The notes under the pieces were generated by a model. The model saw only the letters and a list, made by a program, of their open reading frames with translations, was not told the origin of the DNA and made no database searches. From assembly GCA_013397695.1 (NCBI GenBank), contig VYZI01000106.1:1717379-1781378 (forward strand): 64,000 nt of DNA, written 5' to 3'. Of the stretch, positions 51,087 to 62,100 are shown in pieces. Made by a program: the position numbers and the translations under genes. The stretch is from Centropus unirufus. Its lineage: Eukaryota > Chordata > Aves > Cuculiformes > Centropidae. The first letter of the stretch is position 1, and each line of letters starts with the position of its first letter.

Positions 51087-54000
51087 TGTTGTGATTGCAC
51101 AGACTATTTATTATGCTGTTTATTATATATGTGTAGTGTTTAGGTACCTTTAAATTCCAAATATGCCAGAGGCGTGGTCCAAAAGAACTAAACAAATATT
51201 TTAACAAATAGCAATTTTTTCCATGGTGTTGCATTAAGCTGCAACATCTTATTCCTGGCACTTGGTTTCCTGCCTAGGTATTCTTATTAGAGTTGAATGA
51301 AGTATTCGAGGGCTAACATTTATTTGAAAGTGATTCCTCTCTGAAAAAAAAAAAAGAACATCCTTTAATTGATGTTCCTTAATTTGGCCAGTGCCTTATA
51401 CTCTTTGCCATCACCAGTGAGCATTGTGTCATTGCTCAATTTGCATTAGATACATGTATTTTGGAATATTCCTTTCAAATACCAAACATGATAAGCTGCT
51501 ATAATGTATGCATGTAGCAGGACAAGAGCAATGCTGAGAATACATGATAGTGATGGGGGGAGAGGAACAAAATATGCGTTCAATTTTATGTTGCAGAAGA
51601 CATTCTATTGCAAAACTGAACTATTTTAACAGAGCAAAACTTAAGAGACTATAATAGAACATAAAGTTAGAAAGGGCATAGATATACATATTTTATCAGT
51701 TTAAAAACTGGAATGACACATTTCTTGTAGTATGTATATTAAATTTAAATACTTTCTTTAAATATGTTCTGTAGCTTAGAAAAAAAAAAGGTAAGGGTTT
51801 ACTGTCATGATACCTAGTTTGAAATTTTATAGTGAAATTAATTCTATAGTCAGTGGAATCGTTATGGTGGTTCAAACCAGCCTTAAATATGTAACATATC
51901 TACAAAGATTTTGTGAAAAATAAAATTCATTCAACCACTGCCTGATGAACCTTAAATCGTTTGGTGATATTTTCTTTAAATACAAATTTTATCATTATGT
52001 GTTCTAACTGCTGATCTGTTTTCAACAGCAGTAATTTGCTTCTTTTTTTCCTTAAAATGTTTTTCAAATGGAATAAAAACAGGTAGACCTTTCTGTGTAT
52101 TCTTCTGCCTATTCATTTTAGGCGTATAATAAATAATCCTCAATATCATTACCTTAATATTCTTAATTACATGTGTGCTACAGCACAAAACCTTTTTTTC
52201 TTGGATGCAACCTTATTGCATCTGTTCAGGTTCCTTCTCTTTCTATTAGTACAAAAGAAAGACACATTATTTTGTTTTACATGGACATTCATTGACAATC
52301 CAGTAACGAGTGTAATAAAGACTCGTGTGGTTTCACCCCTATGTTATCAGAGTGTCTAATTAAAAAATAAACTGAATTTCAAAAAGCATTATATTGACAG
52401 CATAAACCTTAGAATAAGTTTGGTTTAAATATACTTGGAGCACCATTTGCAGTTTCAGAGGGGAGCTTTCCTATTCTTTCAATAAGAAAATTTAGTATAG
52501 AAAAGCTGTGAAAATAAAATTTGAATTTGCCCTAATTTTCTATTGAGAACAGAACTGAAAAAATAAAATTAATAATTAGAAATGAGGTAAAGCAGGACCT
52601 TTCAGATTAGGTCATTTTGATTTCATGTCATTTATGTGAAATGGCAGTTATAAGCTAAAGATCACAACATGACTCATTAACTGTTGAAATGCTTTTTTTA
52701 CAATCTATGTATATTCTAGGTCTGTACAAAATTATTCCATAGTGATGAAATTTAGCATTTTGATTATTTCATTTTCATATGTGCAGAGCTTCCATTCATA
52801 CATGTTGTTGTTGTTGCAATTGTTACTGGCACAGGAAAATGCTGAGAGTTCCCTTATTCTCTCAAATTTGCAAGAAAAAAAATCAGGAGGCTTATTGAAT
52901 AGTGGTTCTTTGTCTTAGGCCTATCTACAATGTTGCGTTTCATACCAACCACAGCTAATTCTTTTTTACACCAAGGCCATTAAGTTTCCTAAATTCCTTA
53001 TGGGTCCTGAATGTACTTAAATCAGATAGTTTAAAAATGTACTCTGAATTATACAGTTTTCTCTGCAAGAACATTCTAAACAAACTCATAAACTGCAGAG
53101 AGTAAACCTTTCAAAACTGCTCAGCTCAAGGTTCTTCCATTAGTGTTACTGACAAATACATAAATGAAAACCACAGAAATCCTTCCTGTTGCTGTATCAG
53201 ATGTCAGATATTGTCCTGCTAGTTAATCTCTGAAAGTAAGGGAAGCTTAATAAAACTGCATCTACAGCCCTTTGACATGAATCCTGCTGTTAGCTATGGA
53301 TTATAATGTAATCCCATTATGGTCTTCCAGTGTCCTTTATCTAACATGAAAAGTGATGTCTTAAAAGACTTCTTATTTTGTAATGGTGTTATGCATGATT
53401 TTGTTGTTAGAAAATGCAACATATCTTTAAATACATTGAAATGTAGGAGTGCCTGAGTCCAGGTGTTTCAATACAACTTTTCACAGTCTTCAGTTTGGAA
53501 AATATTTAGATTGTCATTGTCAAACAAGTATGGCCACATCTGCTTGAAGGTTCTCTCTAATTTTGACAGTGCATCACTCAGCTTTTGGTGATCATGGACT
53601 GAGTAAAATGGTAGTCAGCAACCTAACTGGCTCAGGGTGTAGAGTCATCTTGAGTGATGCTCATGTATCAGCTGTGCCCCTCTCCCTTTTGCAGTCAGTA
53701 TGCTTCTTCTCTCTCTACAGCCCTCCTTTGCCCTCTGGTTTTTTATTATTTTTTTTATCTTTAATGGAGAAACTGAACTATTTTTCTAGCTTTTTCTATA
53801 GAAAGCATCTTGGCAAATCCTTGGGAACATATGGAGTCATGATCAGTGATAAAATAGATAATTATATAACACATTATAAGGCATTATTTTATTAATTCCT
53901 AGTAGCTTTTGATATTAAATTCCTTTTGTGATAGTTATGAGTAGGGAAATACAGGTGATAGCTCTCCAATCAGTATTGACCATTATAATTTGTCTTGAGT

Positions 54001-54618
54001 CTTGTTAAGCAGGACTAAAGTATGATATGAAAGGATGATGAAGACAAGCCTGAAAGTTACTGTTTTGCAGTAAAATTAGTAGCTTAGTTGTTGGCCTTTA
54101 CTTGAACAGCCACGTTCCTGGGTATACTATAGAGAACTCAATGATTATTTGAATCCAGAAATCAAGTTCATGTTTCAATTTACTGTTACATTTAGTGTTT
54201 ATTCTATATCTCTCCCCAGTCTTTCGCCGTCATACCCCATGACGTGAGCAAAATAAAAGTGTTTATTTTCAAACTAAAGTGACTCGGAATAGTAAATCAT
54301 AAGAAGAAAGCTCTGCACAACAGAAAATCAATTTTTGATAATAGCAAAGCTGTCCGCCACTGCCTGAACCAAGAACTAAATATCAATTGTCTGATGTTAC
54401 CCAACCTCACCAACATAAACTTGGAAGACAAAACTGTACTGTCAGCTCTTTCTAGCACAAGACTTTTCAGTTACTACTGTGTTCTGTAGCTACTTACAAT
54501 GCACTTTGTTTCTACTTTTAAGTTAGAAACAAAATTCTTTTAGGAACAAGGAGGAAGTTTCCATAGTCAGATTTCTGTAATCCACTGAATATTCAAGGAA
54601 AACTTGCAAGACACATAG

Positions 54619-54640
54619 TTTTTTCTTTTTTTTTTTTTTT
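54619..54640. repeat. Poly-T tract
   Basis: Six T, one C and fifteen T occur in a row. No LINE or SINE body adjoins it in the orientation expected for a reverse-complemented A tail, so it is recorded as a homopolymer only. Confidence 0.9.
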
Positions 54641-54750
54641 ACAAAGCAACTGATGTTCTTCAAATTATAATGGAGGCTGTGTCAAAAAAAGTTGAATCAA
54701 GATTTTAAAATATTTAAGAAAAAGAGAGTGATAACAAACCCCTAATGAAA

Positions 54751-54770
54751 ACATTATGAAACATTATGAA
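54751..54770. repeat. 10-bp tandem duplication
   Basis: Two identical copies of acattatgaa are adjacent, with diverged partial copies on both sides (aatgaaa, acaca). This is typical replication slippage. Confidence 0.9.
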
Positions 54771-55222
54771 ACACATGTAATTTGCATGACAAGATCATTG
54801 TGCAAAATCTATTTTGTAAGTTGTTTTCTTCTAGATGTCATATGTTTATGATAATAGAATGTTTTCAAAATTGTATAATGCAAGTAAGAAAAAAGAAGAT
54901 AGAATGTATGGTAAGAACTAACTAATTAACCATTACTAAAGGCAGTTCAACCTCAAGCAGTCTGAGAGAAATCCTAACCCTTTCCAGTACAACCATACTT
55001 CTACCCTCAAATATTTAATTCTTCAAGGATACCTGGTGCTTGCTACATACTGAGTTTCTGAACATATAGACCATTTTCTAAGTTATTGTCCCTGAACTAT
55101 GACCCCCAACTTTCAGACACCCAATCACACTTGTAAAGTTCTCCATCCAGATTGGACAGAGGCTAGAAGATAACCTTGCATTTTTAAAACTATAGGCCAT
55201 GAAATGGAATAAGTGTGCAAAG

Positions 55223-55251
55223 ACATGCATAATATTCACATGCATAATATT
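55223..55251. repeat. 15-bp period tandem duplication
   Basis: The 14-mer acatgcataatatt occurs at 55223-55236 and again at 55238-55251, separated by one C. It contains ATGCAT and AATATT, which are self-complementary, and this may have favoured slippage. Confidence 0.9.
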
Positions 55252-56149
55252 GATTTCAATTATGATTGACTTATTACACAGGCCTCATTTATTTTATGTG
55301 GTCTGTTGGCCTGCAGCAGTCCATGGAAGGCAGTGCCTCAGAGAGAGGTGGCATTGAAAAATAAGGCAAAAAAGAGGAAGCAAAAAAGAAAATAAAGGTA
55401 AGGAGTCCTTATATTTCCCTGCCCTTCATCTCAGAAAGGAAGGAAAATAAATGGGAAAAATAGAATGACCTCATCCATTTTACCTTTCACCTTAGAAAGC
55501 TACAAGAATCTGTACAGCTCCAACCATCAACACTTAACAGGATCTGGAACTAATGAGTGTATCATAGTAGCTGCTATTTTTCTGCCTTTCTATCCCAGGG
55601 GCAAAAAAAAAAAGCAAAAATTAGGCTTCCAGAAAGCTTTCAGAGATGATAGGAAGGAGATAGAACAAAAAAAATATCCATCAGACTGGAAATATTCCAG
55701 GCATGTAAATGATCCTGGGGGGTGAAACCACCATTCAGATCCCTCTGCTAACTGTCTGCTGACTGGGACAGATATAATTCTAAAGACAGCACTGACCTTG
55801 TTTCAGTTTTGCCTCCTGTCAGGGAATAGATGGGTCTGTAGCTGTAGTTCTGAAGAACATCCTGTAGGTTCAGCTCCTGGGATAGGATAAGAGCATTATA
55901 AAATACAACAGCACTTTCAGCCCTCCTTACTGGGACAGCATGAAGCTGCTCCGAGATTTCACCTTCTGCCAGCCCTCAATACAATACCCCTCCCAAAATG
56001 AACCCTCTCCAGTTTGTGGAGGGCATCCATATATCAAAATAAAGCTTGGTTTATTCTAGAGCAGAATCACCAGGTTCAGTGCATAAGCTCAGTTAAACCG
56101 AGCAGGTATGTCTTCCAAAACAAGTCATTAGCAAATCCTCTTCATATTT

Positions 56150-56234
56150 AAAAACAGAAACAAATCAAAGAAAAAAAAAACCAAAACAGCAAAAAAAACA
56201 GAGAAAATAAGAAAAAAGACAAATTTTTTTTTTT
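56150..56234. repeat. A-rich block ending in a T-run
   Basis: About 74 bases are strongly A-rich (with A10 at 56171-56180 and A8 soon after), interrupted mainly by C and G. They run directly into eleven T (56224-56234). The abrupt A-to-T switch could be the tail-to-tail junction of two retroposons, but no element bodies are recognisable on either side. Confidence 0.8.
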
Positions 56235-56734
56235 ACAGTTTTCAGATGTAGCAGTTAACACCTTTGACTCACTTCCAGTGCCAAAAGTGACGTGTCAAAT
56301 GTTTATGAAGTGAAATGATCATTCTTTTTTCAAGCGTTTCCCATTTTTTGTAGCTCTCTTTGCTGTTGTTATGGTATAACCTCTCATACTAACTGCAACC
56401 TTCCAGCATTTTTTCTGCTCTTACAATAATAGAACAAACTAAATTCCAGATGAGAATATGTTATGGAACTACTATCATTGCAGCATTACTGGTTATTTCA
56501 TTTGAAAAGGAGAAAATATCTTGGATAGAGTCTTCTGGGGATTACTGCTGCTTATATCTGCAACAGTAGAAAACTTATATCTAATATCATGTAATTACCT
56601 TTGAGTGGATGACTGAACTAATCCTACTGTCTTCTGAATTTCCAATTAAAAAAACTGGCTCACCATGTTGTCAAGATATTATTTCAAAAAATTCTGGCTC
56701 ATTGGTGGGTCAATAAAATATGACCTATTGAAGA

Positions 56735-57011
56735 TACTGAAACAGTTGGGTTCCTATACTCTAGAAAAGACTGAAAGGACATTTGTTAACAACCTTCAAA
56801 TATGTAAAAAGTTGCTGCAAAGAGGAAGGTCGTAAACTGCTTCCCTGTGGTTTTTTCGGGATAGCGCAATAAGTAATTAGGTAAATTGCAGCATGGGAGA
56901 TTTAGCTTTGATATTGGAAACAAGAGCTTAATGATGTTCAGATACTGAAATATATCACACAAGGAAATAGTAGAATCACCATCATGGAACATTTTTAAGA
57001 ACAGGTCTCTC
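56735..57011 (+). mobile_element. CR1 LINE, old diverged fragment
   Basis: This plus-strand CR1 remnant is of a more ancestral type than the other copies. The recognisable order is 'cctatactctagaaaagac' (usually the 'agtctggagaagagaag' block), 'aaccttcaaatatgtaaaaa' with 'gttgctgcaaagaggaagg' (equivalent of 'caagtacctaaaaggttg'), 'taggtaaattgcagcatggg' with 'agatttagctttgatattgg', 'ggaaatagtagaatcaccat' and 'catggaacatttttaagaac'. These correspond to the C-terminal ORF2 blocks that end in '..ESPSLEIFK.R'. All frames contain stops and there is no recognisable 3' terminal repeat. The high divergence and block wording resemble older archosaur or turtle CR1 families. That age inference is from memory of the families and not from a computed divergence. 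Confidence 0.82.
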
Positions 57012-58254
57012 ATACATCACAGGAAGTTTGGCAGCTGAACAGCAATCAACTGTGTCAACTGTGTAGTTGACTATTTTTTGAGTCAGTGATCAAATAGCTT
57101 TTAGACATATTTCAGCCCTATTTTCTGTTATCCAAGATTTTTTTCAGTTTGTTTATTTTTAAAATTGGGAGATCATTGAATGTACAGATAATTCGCAAAA
57201 AATAATATGGTATAATAATAAAAAAATAATAATACAGCTAAAAATACTAGATTCAGTTAGAATTCTGCATCATATTGCTTCTTTGCTGCACTCTCTCAGC
57301 TTTGGTTTTTTTTTGCTGTCTGCTGTCTGCTTGGACTTCTCTACAGGAAGAATACATTCTCAGATATTAAAGTACATTTTTATGTGCATCTAGATACATG
57401 TAACAATAATTTATGTTTTGGATGGTAATTATGTAATTTTTAATTTCTTTCAGAAACTGGATAAAAACTTTTTAATGTTCTTAGGAAGTGCACTGAATGT
57501 ATCATTTTCATGTTTTTCTCATTAGATATCAAGCTACTTCTGCAACAAAACTGACTTTTAATGAAAATTGTACAAGAAGTCAACACCTTCATTAGCCCAA
57601 CATTCTTTAATTTGCATATTAAATATGATTTGTTTATCTGCATTTCTTAAGTCTAAACTGACCAAATCTTTCTGAATTATGAAATATGTAACATGTAGCT
57701 ATTAGATTCCAGTATCTGGGTAATACAAGGCAAATTTTTATTTTCTCAAGATATGCTACCCTTTAGTGGTCTTAGATCATTTTACAAATTGAAGCAGAAA
57801 CCTGAGACAGATGTTTTCTGTTTGATAAACTTATTTATAGAGCTCATCCTTAGACATCATTAGATATAGTTCCATGAGCAGCCTTGATGCCGATAACTCC
57901 CTTTCCAAGAAAAGATAAGGGAAGCACTGCTATACTGCTTTACAAAGCAGTTGCTGGATTGTCTCCCCTGATCCTCTTAGAAATCTAAATCACTCACAGA
58001 ACAAGTGTTGGATTCACCTCCCCAGTTCTTGAAACAATGTTGTCTTCTTTCCCTGTTTCAGAATTGACCCTTGATATTTTTCCCTACCTCAAAACTCCCT
58101 GAGTCACAATCTTCAAAGATTTATCTAGATGTCTACTCTATTTAGAGCAGGATCTCTGCAACTCAAAGGAACTTCTGTGGTTTGCCAGACAGATAATAGA
58201 AGGTCTGAAAGATACATTGGACTATCTAATTGCAGATTTTCTATTTTATGGCTG
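57012..58254. other. Gene-free AT-rich DNA between two CR1 copies
   Basis: This 1.2-kb stretch separates the old CR1 (plus) from the younger CR1 (minus). It contains an AAT-rich patch (about 57199-57237) and random open frames of up to 67 codons. I see no gene or further repeat. Confidence 0.65.
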
Positions 58255-59147
58255 TCCTATATCATATAATAGCTCGTTTGGAAAAGACCTCCAATATCAT
58301 GAAGTCCAACTGTACCTGTCTGCCACTAAACCATATCCCTAAGCACCTCATCTGCCCGTCTTTTAAATACAGCCAGGGATGGTGATTCCACCACCTCCCT
58401 GGGCAGCCTCTGGCAGTGCCAGATAACTCTGTGTGAAAATTTTTTCCTAATGTCCAGTCTGAACCTTCCCTCACACAGCTTGAGACCTTTCCCCCTCACC
58501 CTGTCACCTGGGAGGAGACCAGCACCCACCTCTCCACAACCTCCTTTCAGACAGTTGTAGGCACTGATAAGGTTTCCCCTCAGCCTCCTCTTCTCCAGGC
58601 TAAACGACCCCAGCTCCCTCAGCTGCTCCTCATAAGACTTGTTCTCCAGCCCATTCACCAGTTTCATTGCCCTTTTCTGGATGCTTTCCAGAACCTCAAC
58701 ATCCTTCTTGTAGTGAGGGGCCCAGAACTGAACACAGGATTTGCGATATGGCCTCACCAGCGCTGAGTACAGGGGGAGAATCACCTCCCTGGACCTGCTG
58801 GCAATGCGGTTTCTAATACAAGCCAAGATGCCACTGGCCTGTTCTTGTCCTTGGCTTTCCTGCCACTCTTCCCTAAGCCTGTAGCGCTGCAGAGGGTTGT
58901 TTCTTCCCCAAGTGCAGGACCCTGCATTTGGCCTTGTTGAACCTCATCCCGTTGGTCTTGGCCCATCTGTCCAGCTATTCAGATCCCTTTGAAGAGCCTC
59001 CCCACCCTCAAGCAGATGAACACTTCCTCCCAGCTTAGTGTCATCTGCAAACTTGCCAAGAGTACATTTAATCCCTTCATCCAGGTCCTTGATAACGATA
59101 TTGAACAGGACTGGACCCAGCACTGAGCACTGAGGAACACACATTTC
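58255..59147 (-). mobile_element. CR1 LINE, best-preserved copy in the window
   Basis: This non-LTR retrotransposon remnant is 5'-truncated within ORF2 and reaches the 3' end. Read on the minus strand from 59147 it gives the reverse-transcriptase block 'CSVLGPVLFNI', the active-site motif FADDTKLGG (59025-59051), 'RYRLREEWQES', then 'GILACIRNRIASRSREVILP' and the conserved C-terminal part. It ends in a short 3' untranslated region whose plus-strand complement is 'cctccaatatcatgaagtcc' at 58289-58308. The terminal octamers are poorly preserved (tatcatataatag). An internal deletion of roughly 20 codons lies near 58840-58850, between the EEWQES and GILACI blocks. CR1 ORF2 normally supplies endonuclease and reverse transcriptase for copying from an RNA template. 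The endonuclease and most of the RT are absent here, so the copy is dead. Confidence 0.97.
58326..59147 (-). pseudogene. CR1 ORF2 fragment (reverse transcriptase C-terminal part), frameshifted
   Basis: This is the coding remnant within the CR1 copy. The downstream part is open for 166 codons from the first ATG (58326-58826) without a stop. It shows the CR1 blocks 'SREVILPLYSALVRPYRKSC', 'FWAPHYKKDVEVLESIQKRA', 'NKSYEEQLRELGSFSLEKRR' and 'LPREVVESPSLAVFKRRADE'. The upstream part (about 58975-59147) carries FADDTKLGG, with the two catalytic aspartates of the palm domain. Against the family pattern, one base is lost near 58975 and one gained near 58901-58906. The two changes compensate: the upstream and downstream segments lie in the same register, with a shifted stretch between that ends at an in-frame TGA at 58944-58946. 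This is the only open frame in the window clearly longer than chance. It is a dead retrotransposon gene and not a host gene. Confidence 0.93.
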
Positions 59148-62100
59148 TATGACTGCTGTATGGAGGACTGAGGGGGCGTATTCTTTTTTCTTCTTTCCCT
59201 CTTTCTTCACAAATCCATTTGAAATACAAATGAAAATCTATGTAAGTTTAGTAAAATCTACTGCACATGAACTTTCTGAAATCTGTTTCCCAAAGATTGC
59301 CACACATAAAACATCAATGCAAATGTTGTTTTTAACAAAAGCAGATAAAACAACCTGCAGACTACAATGCCCTTACGGAAAGCATATATACAAGAACACC
59401 ACAGGAGGATTTTGAATTGTGGGTTTTTTTATTCCAGCTGGAATTTAGAAGTAGTGGAAACTTCAGTATTGATGTCAGATTTGACCTCAAGCTATTTCTG
59501 GCCAAAGAGAATTACACAAGTTTGAGCAATGTCTTCATGAAGAACAATTATTAATATTTGGTGACATATATTTTAAGGTTCAAACATCAATAATCTGATA
59601 GTACAGTTTCAGACTGATCCAGACTTGTATGACTTATCAAGGCAAACATTGATAGAACACAACATTTCTATGTTAGATGAAAGTTAATGCTGTAAATATA
59701 TGGGTACTTCTATATTAGCAGCCACTGTGGTGTGATAGAAACCGTCTGGTATTGCAGAAGACTCTGCTGTGGGCGTGAAATCCACACAAGATGTGTTTCA
59801 TTACCCTTTGTGTGTAGCGATTAGGCCGGCGTAGCTCTGGGCCATTCTTAAGGAAGGACTTCCAATAACAGATAGAAACCACCTTCATGCAACTTCTTTC
59901 ATTCATCCAAAAGGCATCTATACCTCAAAAGCACTCTCTGATGTAAAGGAAGTGGGGCAAGTGGAAAGAATTGGGAGATTCATTTCCAAAGCTCTTTGCT
60001 GATAAAAATTAAATTGCTAATGCAAATGCACTCTCCACACAGCTGGCACATTTTTAAATACTTTCCTACCTTTGCTTCTTCATTTGAAAGTCTAGCAGGA
60101 TAAAAATGCACTGCAAACACTGTGTAGTGATTCTGGTTTTAAATGTTTATTTCATCTATTTTTCTATTAAGAATTTAGAAGCTTGAGTCCTAAATTAACA
60201 GATTAAGGTATAAAAATGCCAACAGATTACTTTGAAAAGATTACCAATTTTGTGCACACAGTAGATTGCAGCAGGATTTCAACAGGGTTACTTAGGAGGT
60301 GATTTCACTGTGAACACTGGACACTGAAATAATCTCTTAAGAGACCATCCATCCAATAGCAGAAATATCTGAGAGCCGTAACAGCACATCATATCAATGG
60401 TCAGTGATGTACAAAGGTTATAAATTCACTGTAACTGTCTATTTTGTCTAAAATGAGCTTACTGAAGGATGTACCAGACCCATAGACTGCAGCAAAGGAG
60501 TACATAAATATGAATTTCCATGACAGGTGGTTACTATTTGGAATAAGTTGTAATCCTTTATTAGGACAGAAATATACAATTTTAAATCCACGTAATTTGC
60601 CCAGCTAAGTTTTCTTGAACAAGAGGATGAGAATTTATTTCAAAACCTTTTTACTTTTCCATATTTTTTATGGAATGGTATTAATACTATGCGTTTGAAA
60701 TTTCACATTGGGCTTTATGGAAATGTACTGTAGGGTATTTGTATTTAATTGCCAAATCCAGACTTTTAGTCTTGATTACATTTCCTTTAATGGACAAAGA
60801 TATAACCCAGGTCACCCTAGAACTGCTATATTTGTTCTGGATGACTGTATGGAACTTATCCACACTTCCAAAGTACATTAACAGTTTCAGCTTTCTTTTG
60901 CTTGTCAGCCAAGGAGAACCACTGTCAGGTCTCCCCTGTCTACCTAAAGATGAGTCAGGAGAAAATTTCTAGAGAAAAGATGGAAAAGCATGAATGAAAC
61001 AATATGAGTTTCTCTCTTTTTACAACCTACGGATCTTGTCCAAGTGAGAGAGGAAAAAATTATTTCCAGGTGTTCTACCACTTTTCAGCCCTTTTCACTC
61101 CAGCTTTAAATGTTTACACATATTAACGCTGGCAAATAGTTTCTGCATTGAAATCCCCTGGAATCAAGAGAGAGCAAGCATAAAAAAGTAGCGTTTAGAC
61201 TCAGATTTATACAGATTTTTTTCATATTCTAAAATGTATATAACTATGATTTATTTCTTTATACTGGAATACATTAGGTAGTTAACATGTCAGCGAGAAT
61301 TATAACCTTTAGCAGCATCAGCACTTTGTTGATGAAATGAAACATCCCTCTGCCTTGCTAATTCTAGCTGTATAATCAATGTCATTTTAACTAATCTTCT
61401 ATGATACTGTTACTTACGTTGCTTACCCAATGCACTCACCCTCTGGGCCCTATCAGAATGCAAAAGCCATGTACTACTTGAAGTCAGAAAATGGTCTCTA
61501 CTTTCAAAAAAATTGATAAGAGCTGCTACAAGTCAACTCACAGAATACAGGACTCACTTCATCTGGGCAACTGGGACTTTGACAAGTCCAGAAACTTTAA
61601 AATAGCAGATCTTTATGTTGTGTAGCTGTGATTCCCTCTCTGCTTTTCAGCCTTAGGCATGACTTTTCCTTTATTGTGAGTCTTACAGACAAACAAAAAA
61701 TTCTAAGGGGTGTGTCAGCTTGTGCTTAAATCTCTAGTGAACCATCCTCTGCAGCTCAGGAAATGAACAATTTATGTTCTTTTCAAGCATGAGAGTGAAA
61801 GACTATGCCAAGGAAATAAATTTTAAAAGAATACCTATGATACACTGGGCAAAAAATGGTACAGCAAGTGTGCATCCTTTGTCCCTCCAGATAGTATTAT
61901 TTTCTTACTATTAGAATCTCTTATGCTGTTCTGTTGAACCAAATGGGTTTCAATTCTTTTTGGACTGAAATAGAACTTGATGCAGCAATGGGTTTTCATT
62001 AACTTAAACTTACAGTAGCTTACGCTGAGTGCAAACAAGGCATAAAGGGAGAACTATCTGAGGCCTGACTGTCATCACATTTCTTGAGCCAAGTATTCAC

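Larger units (their letters stand above)
47826..56734. other. Gene-free AT-rich DNA
   Basis: There is no supportable gene, RNA gene or transposon. The longest open frame is 110 codons (53563-53895 plus) and shows only random hydrophobic stretches. Contents worth naming are a pyrimidine-biased stretch at about 48230-48510, a TTTG microsatellite (50417-50441), an AAACC microsatellite (50917-50937), a 9-bp inverted repeat (51063-51086), a poly-T run (54626-54640), two small tandem duplications (54751-54770 and 55223-55251) and an A-rich block (56150-56234). Confidence 0.65.

Noticed and set aside
53563..53895. A 110-codon open frame on the plus strand with hydrophobic stretches
   Set aside because: It has no family resemblance. 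The hydrophobicity comes from T-rich codons, and the length fits chance.
56287..56298. TGACGTGTCA as a CRE or unfolded-protein-response element, and the related TGACGTGA near 54240
   Set aside because: Single short motifs in gene-free DNA with no promoter or conservation evidence are expected by chance.
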